Assembly (NCBI GenBank): GCA_030063045.1
Contig: JAQSEB010000001.1
Span: forward strand, 2,108,001-2,172,000
DNA length: 64,000 nt
Direction of reading: 5' to 3'
Source: Pratylenchus scribneri
Lineage: Eukaryota > Nematoda > Chromadorea > Rhabditida > Pratylenchidae
The notes under the pieces are model-generated. The model saw only the letters and a list, made by a program, of their open reading frames with translations. It searched no databases and was not told where the DNA came from. How positions within the stretch are numbered: position 1 is the first letter of the stretch; each line of letters opens with the position of its first letter. Below are positions 22,642 through 35,529 of this stretch, piece by piece. Made by a program: the position numbers and the translations under genes.

Positions 22642-23773
22642 AGGTATAAATTTTCCCACTTTTTCCTAAAATTTTTATTTTGTTTGAATGAGAGAATAGT
22701 GTCAAGCAAGGATGTTTATTCTATATTCTACTTAGGTCCAAAAATCAGGAAAAATTCTGATAAAATTCTGACAAACACACCTGGCATGTTTTAAAATGTA
22801 TAAAAAACAAAATAAATGCCTATAAATTTTTATGTTTTAATAATTATCCTTACAATTCAATCTATGAAATAAACATATTAAAAGCTTTAAAAATTGGCCC
22901 GCAGGATAAAAATTTAGCCAAAAATTGCCCCACCAGACAAAAATTCATCCATTTTTTAAGTAAAAATTCTGGCAAAATTCTGGTCGGGAAATCAAAATTC
23001 GAGCGAATTCTCAAAAATTTTGGTACCATGGCACCCCTATGTCAAAAAAGGTATATTGTGATTTAGGATGGAATGTTTTAGGGTAAAATAGGCAACATCA
23101 CATCATTCTATGTTCTACCCATTCCCACTTAATTTTATACGCATTTCCCCGGGTCATTTTCCTCTCTTTCCTTTTTTGTACTGATTTATTCCAAAGGCAT
23201 AGGGGATGCATTCCCCCTCCTTCATTTGGCCCAGCAGAAATATGGCCATAGTCCCCTTTTACTCTCACTTGAATATTCAATTTGGAATTGGCGCTCCATT
23301 CTGCGTCAATTTTCTCAAATTCTTCCACCACATTCTGGTGCCGTACATTTCCATACCCTTTCCATCCTTTACTTATATTTAGCTTTACCGGAAAGCTCAA
23401 ATTTCATATACATAAAGCCCTGGGGCCAAAAGAAGAAAAAAGAGGTTGTAAAGTGGGACTATCCCAATGCACATTTGCCCCCCCCCCCCCCCCCCCCCGA
23501 ATGTTTTACATTTTATTTAATTAGCGCTAGCCCCATAGTCCCAATAATTTGTTTGATCCCAATTAAGTTATCTATTATTCTGTTTGGCTTTGGAGCAGGT
23601 GTTTGGTTCAAAAATTTTATTATTAGAAATTGAACAACCATTTTTGTTGAACAAAATTGTCACATTTTTCGACCCAAAGATCTCCATTTTTTTGTGTTTG
23701 AAAAGGTTCACATTTTTCTATAATCTCCCTTTTTTGTTCGAAAAAGACAGCCAAATATTCATTAATTCCAAAA
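22642..23773. other. intergenic, no supported gene
   Basis: A stretch ending 'ccatggcacccctatg' near 23,040 resembles the right end of the hAT-type element and may be a decayed relative. A run of 21 cytosines lies at about 23,478-23,498. No coding signal is convincing. Confidence 0.5.
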
Positions 23774-25261
23774 ATGTTTTGGCCTTGGCTAATTTTCATC
23801 GATTTCCTGTTGATCACTTTGCTGAGTTTGGCCAGCAGTTTTTTGTTTGCCCGGGCCCTGATTTTGCTTTATCGTTTGAGCATTGAGAAGCATTTGAGAA
23901 TGGCACCATCATTCATTGCATTTATGGGCGAAATGACATTGTTGAGTGTGGCATTGGCCGTAAATGGGTTCATAATGTTGATAAATTGGCATCGAGGTTG
24001 GTGCCATTGTTTTGCTCTCCCAAATTAGTATTCCATCTTAGATGGCTACAACAGTGCGGAATTGGTCTTTTGGTCCGGTGTTCTGGGTGGATGTTTGATT
24101 CCGGCCGTTCCCATCGGCGTACTTTTCCTCTCCATTGACCGGCTAATCATTTTGACAAGGCCACATTTCTATGGGCCATGCACGAAACGGACATTGGGCC
24201 TTTTGAGTGTTTTCAGTGCCATTCTTCTCACACTCATTCATTTTTATTTCAATTTAAATCAAGAAATATTCGACAAAGAGAAAAATGGTTAAAAATGCAA
24301 TTAATATTAAATTAATTTACAAAAATAGAATGCTGGACATTTGCCTGCTTCTCATCGGAATTTTCCGTTTCCATTTATGCAATTGACCGATTCCTGGTGG
24401 CCGTACCCAATTTCATTGCCTCAATTGCCCTTCTCATCCTTTTGATCAAACAAAGGGACCAACAAATTGGCAACCAAAGCCAAAATATGTGCAATTTGAA
24501 TAATAAAAATGAACCAAAAAATGGACAACAACAATTGGCGCCGAGACAAAGGAGACGATGGCGAACGGTGAATATTTTTTGGGGTAATGATGATTTTATG
24601 TATATATTTAGCCGGACAAAATTGCCGTGATGACTGCGATTCTGCTTTTCACCTTCGATTTGGTCCCATCCACGGCGAATTTAATCGCAACTTATGTATG
24701 TAATAAATAGATAATTATGGGAACGGGTTATTCCCAGGATTAGCTAGGGGCTGGGCTAACTAATTACGGGAATTTCGACTTCTATACATAGTGCAGACAT
24801 GAGAATAGGTTCCTTCGATTCGACAGGGCCGATTTAATCTGTGAAATTTCAATTTTAAACCAATTTGAAAAGTTTAAACCAAAATTATGGCCAAGTGAAA
24901 TTTCCGAATTTTACTAGGGATAGGGACAGATTAGAAACGGTAAGGATATTGCTAAAGTTAGGGAAAAAATCAATTCTATAGGTTGCCTAGAAGTCGAGAT
25001 TCCCAAAATTGGCTAGCCGACCCCCTAGCTAATTCCATCGAATTAGCTAATTCCAGAATTAGCTGTATATATATTCCATTTGATTTTGTTCCATTGAAGA
25101 TATTTGAATCGAATTTATCCACAATTATTGGCCCATATCGTCAAATGACCGGTGCAATGAATGCGTTGGGCTGCGCCATCATTTATTGGCGATATTTTGA
25201 GAGTAAATGGACCCAACGAAAACAAAATGTAACGCACACAACGGTGGCAGGAGGAAGTTGA
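23774..25261 (+). CDS. nematode chemoreceptor-like 7TM protein
   Basis: Five exons close in phase to 317 residues: 23774-23996, 24042-24287, 24329-24567, 24612-24695, 25100-25261. Hydrophobic segments suited to a serpentine receptor are seen: an N-terminal one (LIFIDFLLITLLSLASSFLF), a second ending FIMLINW, a third with LSIDRLIILTRP (the place of the DRY-type motif after TM3), a fourth (GLLSVFSAILLTLIHF), a fifth after a Cys (ECWTFAC), a sixth after the basic loop RQRRRWR, and a seventh before the C-terminal tail. The subfamily cannot be named. The C-terminus (HTTVAGGS) is short. Intron 4 is enlarged to 404 bp by an inverted-repeat element. Confidence 0.65.
24737..25036. mobile_element. MITE-like element, family 1, copy 2 (in receptor intron)
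   Basis: 300 bp with long inverted ends of about 48 bp at high identity: left ggattagctaggggctgggc..., right reverse complement ggaattagctagggggtcgg..., both continuing to gggaat(t/c)tcgacttcta. The interior shares tgaaatttcaatttt with the copy at 16197-16483. No coding capacity. Confidence 0.75.
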
Positions 25262-28122
25262 TGAAAATAATGCACCAAAATGAGTCAGATGGCATTTTTG
25301 AATCGGAGAAAGGAAGCACAAAAAAATGATTAAATTGATGATGAAAATGTTGGGGCAATAACTTGTAATTATTTTGGCCATAATATTCGCCCTAATTCCC
25401 CCTTGCCTCCTCCCTTCATTCTTATTTATTTATTTCCCTCTCACATTTTCCGCGCGATTAAGGTCATCCATCATCCTTTTGGCCCAATGGCCGCGATGGG
25501 TCCAATGACAAAAAATTATTTATATTTTCCCATCACAATATTTAATTATTGTAATTAAATTGGTAATATTAATGCTGTGGAATATCAAATTGAAAAAAAG
25601 AAAAGAAAGAAAAGAGGGGATTTGGGCATTTGGACTGATTTTGACATTATATTGAATGAAAAGAAGGGAAAGGGGAGGGGAGAAGGGATTGATGTGCTCG
25701 GCTAATTATGGAGAATGGAATATATTTATTTGTGGATGAAAAGGAAAGTGGCTTTTTCTTTTGAGAAAATCTCTGATGAGTGAGGAGGAGGGAAGCCCCT
25801 GTGAAAGTGGGCAATGCATTTGGATGGACCGGATATGCAGCCAGCAAGGTGGAAAGGCCATGAAAATGGGCACAAAAATGCTGGGGAAAAGGTGGAATAA
25901 TTATTGGGAGGAGGAAATGGGATGATGGAATTTGGAGAAGGCGTGGTAAAGGAGAAGAAGCATTGGCCAATGGCAATGATGACATTTTTGATTGCGCCAA
26001 TTCCCAATTGGCACTTCCTAAAATGGCGCAAAATGGGGCGGTGTGATGGAAGAAGAAGAACCCACATTTTGCCCCAATGTGCCAAACAAAGATGGGCAGC
26101 ACAATGGATGGAAGGAATTGAGGTGGAATTTGTGATGTTTATGGTTTCTCCTTTTTTTTTTATTATCCACCAAATATAGCCTTTCCAAAATCGGAGCCCA
26201 TTTCCACCCACTTTTTACTCCATTTTTGTTCAGAAAATTTCCATTCTAAATTTACTTTGATTCCATCAAAATTTGAATTCCCTCACAAATAAAGGAGGAA
26301 TATTGTATAAATTGGAATATGGTCACCCAAAAATGCCCGTTTGTTGATGCCAAAAACAATTTCTTAGGGCACATCCTTCTCTCACAGTGATGAGTGGAAT
26401 TTACTTATATTTTCTATTAATATTTTGATGTTTTGCTATGCCCAAAAAGGGGGTGGGCGGAAATAACACCTGCTCTGGCCCCCCTTTTCCTGTGTTGGTC
26501 AAAAAGCTTGCCGCCTTTGGAGCGCCCGTTCATTCATTCCAATCTCCCACCATTTTTTCATCCAAAAATCCGCTACACTAATCCCCCAATTTTCGCTCAT
26601 TTCCAAGAGTTGTCCTTCAATTTTTGATTGCGTCAATGCCCCAAGTGCCAAAATCCACTTTTTCCAACTTGATTTCCACAAAAATTAATGGGGAATCTTT
26701 TTTATTTAAGGGCCAAATGTGCATTAGGGGGAGGGGAAATTCAGGAAAAAAAAACACAAAGTTGGATGACTTTTTTGGGGATAAAAAGGCGAAAACATTC
26801 CCCGGATAAGATGCCATTTTCCCGAAAATCCACTATACTTAGCCACCGGCATTCATTCATCTTTTCAAGCTAAAACATTTCAAAAAATTTTTCGGGAATT
26901 ATTGCGTCCCTCTAATTATCCAAATGAGGCGATTAGTCAAAATGTTGGATATAGTCTCTATTCAGTTCTTTAGCCAGGGTATATACGAAAAAAATTTATT
27001 CAAATTTAAAAAGCCGATCAAAAAATGAAAATAAATTTGTGTAGATTTTAAGAATATTTTTGAATATATTTTATAGGCCGATTAAATTACAAATTTAGAT
27101 GCGAATTAATGGAATACATTTAATAAATTATTTTAAAATTTAAAAATGAACAGGCCTAAAAATATTAGAATATATTTTTTTGTATTACAGTATCCCCAAA
27201 TATACCGTATCCGTATTTTTCTTTCAATTTCATTTCCTTCGGAAATTTCGCAAATTTCTCCATTCATTTAAACCGGAAATTGCGTTCATATTTTCTTCCT
27301 CGCCCACCTACTAAAATTCATTAATAAATATAAATCTTCCTCCCTCCAATACCGTAACACAATTTCGAATATGTTGTTTTTGATGAATAAGCCAAAAAAG
27401 ATGAAAAGGACATTTAAAAATTTTAAAATTCTGGGAACAATTTATAAAATTAAAGGCACAAAATCCCCAAAAGGGGGATTATTAAAATGGGAGAAGAAAA
27501 GTAGCCGATTCATTCGCCGATGAATGGGCAAGACAAAAAAAAAGGATAGATAAGGGGGGATAAAGCATAGTCACGAGGATCGAAAATTTAGATGGAAATG
27601 AGGAGAAGAGGGAGGGGCGGGGATGGAATGTTTCATTTTGTTTGGTCATAAACAGCGAAATTTGGCCAACAAAATTGAAAACAGACCACTATAAACTAAT
27701 GAGAAATATTTTTGACAATTTTAAAATGTGCCATTCCAAACTTTGACAAAAGTGCAAAAATGTTAATTTTTGGTAAATTAAATTTAATGGAACGCCGCCG
27801 GAGACATTTACAGAAAGGTCGCGCTTAATTTCTTGGAATTGAATCCAAAAAAGTAAAAATCGTCATCCGCCCATTCATCGAACCCTTCATTCTCGGCCAC
27901 TTTATTGAATTAGCTATGATTGGACATTATTCCCTCAATGCATATTCATTTATTCCCTCTCCTCTTCCTCCTCCAATTTGCGCATTTGTTCTCTACAAAA
28001 TGAAAGGGCAAACGGCAAATTCAATCCATTATCCTCTTCTCTTTTTACTTCCTTCCCACATTTTTCAGCCGCCCATACAATTTTCATTCCAAAACTCCAA
28101 TATAGCCAAATCCCACTTCAAA
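25262..28122. other. intergenic, no supported gene
   Basis: Several frames of 60-160 codons occur on both strands, but they have skewed composition, no splice-consistent partners and no recognisable motif. Some AT-rich stretches (26,900-27,450) look like decayed repeats. Confidence 0.5.
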
Positions 28123-29096
28123 ATGTTCGCCAGAAATTCATCTTCCAATTCCTCTTCCTCATTTCCGTCCATTTCCATTCATCGTCAAATGAATTCGCTG
28201 AGAAATATGAACTTGTTTTTGGCCTTCATGCTTTGCCCATTCTTTGGCACTTCTGCTGCATTTTTGGCACCTCCTTCCACCGCAGATGATGGCCACAAAA
28301 TTCATTTGCTTGATGGTTTTTTATTCATCCATTTTGGCATTATTTAATTATTTTAGGCAAAATTTTGCTGAAAATTTCTTCCCTCGATTCAATCCCATCC
28401 ACTGATCCTTTGGATGAACAAGTTTGCCCAAAATTGCCCCATCGAAATGCGACAATCCTCCATTCAATCAGTGAGTCCATCCATCCAAGTATTGTAGTGA
28501 CGCAATTGAATGGGGAAAATAAGGTATTTACCACCCTAAAAAAACATTGTTTGGCCAATGGTCAATCACAAAATGTCCCTTCCTGTTAATCCCCGTTGCT
28601 ATTTCCGCCAATGCCATTCTTTGCTCCAAAATTGCATTCTTTTTTACATTTGCTTTGATTACTTTTTTTTCGACCAAAAATAGATCAAAATGGATTAAAT
28701 TGCCAAAGATTACGAAAATGCAAAAATAATATTTTCTCGTCTTCAGGCAAATCCACTGGCCAAGTTGTCCATTTGCATCCGCATTCGCAATTTGACGTAA
28801 TTCTGTGTGGAAAATTGGTGGAAAAAGAGAAATTGGTTAAATGGCAACAAGATGGCCAACAACAATGTGCCGTTGGGGCAAATTGTGCCGGCCTTTACCG
28901 TATGAATTCATTCCATCAATATTATATATGCCCCTGTCAATATTCAGGCTGGCGCCGGGCACTGGTGCGCCATTCCCATCCTCGAATGCACGGAGGATTT
29001 GTGCAGGACTTTGTCCTTGTTCCCGTCGATTGTCTTTGCGTATTTGGATGGGCCGAAAATTTTGGGGCTCAAAATGAGCCAGTTGTGCTCGAATGA
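28123..29096 (+). CDS. secreted protein with cystine-knot-like cysteine pattern (cytokine-like candidate)
   Basis: Three exons, 28123-28315, 28357-28470 (donor GTGAGT) and 28747-29096, close in phase to 218 residues. A Ser-rich lead precedes a hydrophobic signal (MNLFLAFMLCPFFGTSAAF), so the true start may be an internal Met at about 28,190 or 28,210. The mature part has spaced cysteines (VCPK, ILCGK, QQCAV, NCAG), then YICPCQY, and near the end VDCLCVFGW after the beta-like stretch FVQDFVLVPV. A late C-x-C after alternating hydrophobic residues is seen in IL-17, spaetzle and related cystine-knot factors. That resemblance is only by pattern, and no family is assigned. Confidence 0.55.
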
Positions 29097-30420
29097 ATAT
29101 ATAGAGGACGAAATTGAATTGATAAACGATATTATCAAAGAATGAAGGAATGAATGATATAAAAGTGATACTATATTTTAATTATTAATCAGCCACATCC
29201 ATTTATTAATGAAACGATGATCTCCAATCCCAATATTTATTCATCCAAATAATATTTTTTATTCTTTTTCCCAACAATTTCCAAGAATTCATGTATTTTT
29301 GTTTTTCCCCTGCAAATTAAAGATCAACAAATGATGTTTATTTAATTTTAAATGCATTTCCCATAAATAGAAGATGAAAAAAAAACATAAATATCAACAA
29401 CAAAAAAGTTACTTAAGTGCGTTTTTCATTGGATCGATTTAAAAAATATTCAAAATGGAAATAATCAAATTAATTTAAATGATTAAAAATTTGAATACCC
29501 ACCAAAATTGTGAATAAAAAATGCTTCCGAAAAAGATCGTTATTAAGTTGCTTGCAAATATTATTCATATGGAAATGGAAATGGTAGAACAACAGGTGGA
29601 AAAATGTTTTTGCTTGACAAAAATTGATGACAATTAATTAAGGAAATTTGCAAAAAATTATTCTCTTTCTCATCCACCAGATTTGGGCCAAAAACCAATT
29701 ACTATTTTTAGCTGATATAGTTTGGCCATAGTGAATGGTGATTTCATAAAACGAATCTAGAACCCTTTTCCATATATTGAATGAATTATTTAGATGGTAC
29801 AATGTTTTTCCGTTTTCATAATAACTTATTATCTTTTTTCAATTACTAATACAATTTGGTGGAAACTAAACAAAGTTGAAATATATTGGTGTTGAATCAA
29901 TGAAATAAAATGATCAAATTTATTAAAAATTGCCTTTCATAAATTCAATTGTTAATTTATTAAAATTATTTTCATAAATTCATTTCCACTGGAACATCGG
30001 AATGGAAGAAATAGAGGATTTGTACGTTTGAATAATGTTTTTCTTTTGAATCCAGCTTCCTCGTCCAAGGGAATGCCGAAAATATCCTTCGAATTAGGTG
30101 TATTGATGGATTAATGAATGGAATGTTAGAATTAAGAATGGCATAATATTAATAATAAGCATAAAAGAATGATTTGTATTTCATATTTAATTCATACAAA
30201 AGTAAATACCATATCCTTCTTCTTTTTATTTAAAGATTAGAGCTGCAGGAAGGAAATATTCTTAAAAACAATTTGTATTTTCCATTTGTTTATTAAAAAT
30301 AGTTTGTGTTTTTATTTTCCTAAAAACATTTTAATATTTGCTTAAAAATGTCTTCGTTTGCTTAAAAATATTTGCACTTTTTATTCCGCATATATTTTAA
30401 TTTTAATTCTACTTTTTTTT
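29097..30420. other. intergenic, AT-rich, no supported gene
   Basis: No open frame of note and no motif. The last 200 bp contain decayed copies leading into the 29-bp minisatellite. Confidence 0.6.
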
Positions 30421-31169
30421 GTTTGCCCCAACATTTAATTCCGCCTATTTGTTCAAACATAATTCACCAAACATAATTCCGCCTGTTCAATTTGCCCCAA
30501 AATAATTCCGCCTGTTCAATTTGCCCCAAAATAATTCCGCCTGTTCAATTTGCCCCAAAATAATTCCGCCTGTTCAATTTGCCCCAAAATAATTCCGCCT
30601 GTTTTATTTGCACCAAAATAATTCCGCCTGTTTTATTTGCACCAAAATAATTCCGCCTGTTCAATTTGCCCAAAAATAATTCCGCCTGTTCAATTTGCCC
30701 AAAAATAATTCCGCCTGTTTTATTTGCACCAAAATAATTCCGCCTGTTCAATTTGCCCCAAAATAATTCCGCCTGTTCAATTTGCCCCAAAATAATTCCG
30801 CCTGTTCAATTTGCCCCAAAATAATTCCGCCTGTTCAATTTGCCCCAAAATAATTCCGCCTGTTTTATTTGCACCAAAATAATTCCGCCTGTTTTATTTG
30901 CACCAAAATAATTCCGCCTGTTCAATTTGCCCAAAAATAATTCCGCCTGTTCAATTTGCCCAAAAATAATTCCGCCTGTTCAATTTGCCCAAAAATAATT
31001 CCGCCTGTTTTATTTGCCCCAAAATAATTCCGCCTGTTTTATTTGCACCAAAATAATTCCGCCTGTTTTATTTACACCAAAATAATTCCGCCTGTTTTAT
31101 TTGCACCAAAATAATTCCGCCTGTTTTTTGGTTTGCCCCAAACATTTAATTCCACCTATTTTAATTCCT
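30421..31169. repeat. 29-bp minisatellite, array B (inverted)
   Basis: More than twenty tandem copies of the same 29-bp unit as at 8.9 kb and 56.1 kb, here in reverse orientation (aataattccgcctgttcaat then ttgcccca). Variant units ('gttttatttgcacc', 'tgcccaaaa') alternate in blocks, suggesting local amplification of multi-unit segments. Decayed copies extend to about 31,280. Confidence 0.92.
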
Positions 31170-34026
31170 CTTCTTTTGCATTAAATTAATTCCGCTTGTT
31201 CTTGTTAGTCTAAAAATAATATTGCATATTATAATTAATAAATAATTCCGCTTATTCTTAATAAGATTAGAATAATTCCGCCTAAGATAAGAAATAATTA
31301 AATCATTCTTCTCATTTATGGTTACAGTATACAGGGTGGAAAGATTTATGTTTCCCTTGATTTTCATTTTTCAATGGAGAAATATTTTTCAATGGAGAAA
31401 TATGAAATACCATATTCATTCTTTTTCTCATTGTTAATTTAAATTTATTCTTTTAACGAAAAAAACTAATATTTTCTTTTAAGGCAATATCATTATCTGA
31501 ATTACTTTTTTAATTAAAACATTATTAATTTTAAAAAAGAAGATTAAACATTTGAAAGAATGGTCAACTTAGAAAATAAGTATATGAAGAACAAAATTTT
31601 TAGAATGAATCAGAAGAAATATTATCAAATACCTGCTGTGCTGATGTTTCCAATTCCCTCAATTTCATACAAGAGAAATACTATATTCTCTCTTCATAGT
31701 TTCATAGAGGAAAGGAATTTGTCGAATTATTTTTAGCATGCGAGAAAATGAAATTAGTTAATAAAATTTTTTTTTTAATTTTTGTGTGAAATTTTTTTTT
31801 GCGAAAAAATGAAATTAGATAAGTAAAAAATATTTTTAAAATGTTTTCAATTTAAAATTTATCTTATAACTTTTAGGCTTACAACCAAGTTAAAAATTAT
31901 AAAAAATAACACAAATTTATGATCTAATATTGAATGGTATATTTTTTTGGCTTTTAATTAATACTATATCAAGAAGGTTAAACTAATTCTTTTAAAAATT
32001 TTAAAAAATATTTTATTTTCCCTAAATATTGATTATCGGGATGGAAGTCTGCAGATAAAGAAGAAATGATTTTTGAGAAAACAGACCAAATATTATTCAT
32101 ATTTTATCCATTCGTCATTCATTTTACATTTTTTCAAAAAATTTTTAATCTACATATTTTCCTGGTATTATTATCCGATTTTTAGTCCATATTATAAATC
32201 TGCCACTGGGCGCATCAGCAGGCATCAAAAAGGAATTCTAAAATATTTGCTAATCATATGAGATGCCGTAAATCAGTAAAGACGGTGCGTAATATTATTT
32301 CACATTTTTTTTTTGAAATTTGATTTACAAATTGAAAGGGAAGAATATTTATTTTGAAAGGCGAAATGCTATGTTCAAAAGAATGGAACAGCCAAAATTT
32401 ATACATAGAAAAATACGAATAAAATAAGCAGATTATGTGGCAACAAAAAGTAATAAAGATGATTGGGTGGCATTGGGATGGGATTTGGGAGAGGATACAT
32501 AAAAAAGATTAAAATTTATGTTTTTTTTTTGAAAAGAAAAATACTTTTTTTTTCATTTTAAAATCAAAGTTCTGCAAATTTTCATTATAATTTCCAAATT
32601 ATAAAATTATTTAAAATTATTTATTAACTCTATATTTTGAATGTAAAAAAGAAGAATCAAAATCCCAAAAAAAATTTGCCTATTCACAAATGTCAAAGTC
32701 CATCAAATTTGTTTCCAATCCTTTTATTAATGTATTTGAAAACAAAACAATTAGCCTACTAATAATCTGCCATTGGCCAATCCATGCAAAAATATTGCCA
32801 ATTACACTTTCCAGTGAATGTGCCAATTTTGTCTTAATTAACATTTTAATAATTTCTCTGCCACCGTATCCCTCCATTCCTCGAGCCAAATTGCCAATTG
32901 GCCAAAAGCAATTTTAAGCAATCCAAAATGAAAACAAAAGAACAAAGTAAATATTTTTTATAAACATTGCAAATGAATGGATGGATGGATGGATGGCTCA
33001 TTCATTCATTCATTCCATTTATGTATTTTTGGACAACATTTTCCACCACATTTCACCCTTAAATTTTATTCACGTGAACACTTTTTCCAATCATCTTTCC
33101 TGGTAAAAAAATAATCCCCTCTCGCCATTTTAAAAAACCAAAGGTGGTCGAAAAATGAATTTAAATCTGGCCAAAAATTTTGATAAGATAATTTGGCCAA
33201 AAAATGGACCAATCATCTTTACGCTATGACAAGAGATGTTTTTAAAAGGATAGCGAGGGAGGATGGCCTCTGACTGAGAAGGGGGTGGAGCTTTTTTTGC
33301 AATGAGAATATTCGCGATTGGAAGAAAAAAATGTGGATTTTGGAGGATTTGGCCAAGGAATGGGCGGAGTGGGGGGTATGAAAATGAGGGGTTAGGATGG
33401 GAATATATAAATTACAGTCATTTTGGTTAGCTTGAAAAAACAGCATCCATTTTGGGGAATGTTTTTTCCCTAAATTTTCCCATAGGCATTAAGGAAATAG
33501 GGAGCACAGTTCTACTTGGCGCAGGCTAACAAGGCGCAAGGCTCTATAATACGAAAAGTACTTAAGTAATTTCACTAAATTTAGCATCAAATGAAAGAGC
33601 TAAATGAGCTCTCTCGAATGATGTAGATTTAACTTTTATCGGTTTAAAATTCTAATAGTTATGGTCATAAAAGTTCAAAAAGTTAATAAAAATTGTTACA
33701 TTTATTCTCAAAGTCATATTTCCTTAAATACTGAATCAATCATTTAATCTAATATACTTTACGACAGATAAAACTTGACTCCTTAATTTGATATAAAATT
33801 GGTTAGAAACTGTTTAGAACTTAGAAAGTTATGACGCGTCAAACTTTCTATCTCCCAGTTGGGATTTACCCTAATTAAAAGAGAATATAAAATGAAATTA
33901 ACCACTTAAAATAAAATATACCAGAGTTAAAAGAAAAATTGCAAAATAATATGTAATTATTGCTTTTGGCCTAATTCCCGACATTTAATTTAATTGACAA
34001 TTTAGAATTCCAAAATTGGCCATAAA
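31170..34026. other. intergenic, no supported gene
   Basis: AT-rich, with frames of 60-75 codons only. A simple repeat of atgg and attc units lies at about 32,972-33,016. A diverged inverted repeat may run from about 33,490 to 33,870, with a 'tcaaat...aaagagct' motif like the fold-back elements at 37.8 and 44.7 kb. Confidence 0.5.
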
Positions 34027-34423
34027 ATGACCTCAAAATTACCTCTCCAAATTTTTCTCCTCATTTCCATAATTTTTGCTCTCTTCCACACAATTTCGGT
34101 GAAAGCGGCCAAAATAAAGGCAAAAGAACAATCGGCAAAGGATTCGGGCGAACCAGAAATATTCCTTCGACGACAAAGGGATTTGGCCAAAGCAGAAAAT
34201 GGGGGGACAGGAATTGACCAAAAGGAAGACGAAGCAATGGAATGTACGATTCGAGTCAAAAAGGTTGGAAATGGGATGGTATAATGAACATAATTGAATT
34301 CATTTTTGCCAATTTTAGGTGGAAAATGTGAAAGGGAAATGCGTAAAATTGAAAGGCGGATTTGGCGGATGCAAAACTGAACAATATTTGGACCCAACCA
34401 GCGAGGATTGCAATGAAGATTGA
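34027..34423 (+). CDS. small secreted four-cysteine protein
   Basis: Two exons, 34027-34278 and 34319-34423, join in phase to 118 residues. Signal peptide (LQIFLLISIIFALFHTISV), then a Lys/Glu/Ala-rich region with LRRQR, a possible processing site, and a C-terminal part with four cysteines (MECTIRVKK, GKCVKLKGG, GGCKTE, EDCNED). The C-terminal module may be a small two-disulphide fold. No family recognised. Confidence 0.6.
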
Positions 34424-35529
34424 TTCAATGAATGAATGAAATTGGCATTGAAATTGTAAATGATCTCAATTTATATTTTTTGTCCTTACTTAGCCAAATC
34501 GTAGACTAATTATACTATTTATTTTATCCATTTTATTTAATTATATCATAATATTATTCTTGCCCTACTGATTGTGAATAAATATTATTTTCATATTCAC
34601 TATTTTGCATAATATTTGGAAAATTTAAAAATAAAATTTAAATGCGGAATTTCAGTATTTGCCCTTTAGTATCTGGGCAATTTTTTGCATTTTTTTTTTG
34701 TTCATAGTTTAATAATAAAGAAATAACCAATTGGAGAAGGCGATGTGGCATTTACAATTCTTAAGCATCCTCTTAAAATTGTTTTTTTTATGAGAAAATT
34801 TAATTTAATTTGCAAAATAAGCGGCTTTTCTTCTGAATTTTTATGACTCAAGAGACTTTTATTAAAGCAGGATTTCTTAAAATTTAAAATGGTCAAATAG
34901 TATTGAAGAAACTTTGATCTTTCCAAAGGCAAAAACATTTCTACTGATAAATAATTATTCACCCTCGTTGATGATTCATTGAAAAAAAGTGAACTAAATT
35001 GGCAGTATTGTGAATCGTCCCATTCCCAATATTTGTATCCCTTTTATTAATTAAGGCCAATTTAAATGTGGCCTTAAATTGGGTTTGGAAATATTTGGCT
35101 TCTTGGAATTAGCTTTATAGGCCTTTAGTCAATGATTGAAAGATTAACATATATTTAATAATTTAAATTTGGAACATTAAATTGATTTATGGGGGACTAT
35201 TTTGGTTGGTTGGCACAGATGAACTAAAACATTGAATGGAGGAACTTTGGAGTTTGAATTGGACATTTTTGTCAATTGAATATAATAATAATATTAATAA
35301 TTGTTTTATTATTGGGTATTTTATTGTTGTCAAAAATATATAATGCTCCCATGTTGTCCCCTCCCTTTTATAACAGAAAAATATTTTTTAAAGAATTAAT
35401 AATTGGTGAAAATTTAATAAATATTTTCAACAAAAATTTAATTTATTATAATAATAATTTCATATCCAATTAAATTATTATATCCCTCTTTTCCTTCACT
35501 TTCTTGTTTCTTCATTAATTCAATTTAAT
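34424..35529. other. intergenic, AT-rich, no supported gene
   Basis: This stretch lies between the 34027 gene and the 3' end of the phospholipase B-like gene. Short frames only, and no repeats of the main families. Confidence 0.5.

Noticed and set aside
25726..26211. 161-codon minus-strand frame
   Set aside because: Two overlapping frames of similar length and low-information composition, typical of chance in this sequence.
30545..30790. 81-codon open frame with a repeated Asn-Arg-Arg-Asn-Tyr-Phe-Gly pattern
   Set aside because: It is a translation of the 29-bp minisatellite; the period is 29 codons and there is no start context. The same holds for 56216-56461.
32680..32889. 69-codon minus-strand frame
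   Set aside because: No signal peptide, conserved motif or splice support; a chance frame cannot be excluded.
33490..33870. Another family 4 fold-back element
   Set aside because: Only short motifs match between the possible arms; too diverged to call with confidence.
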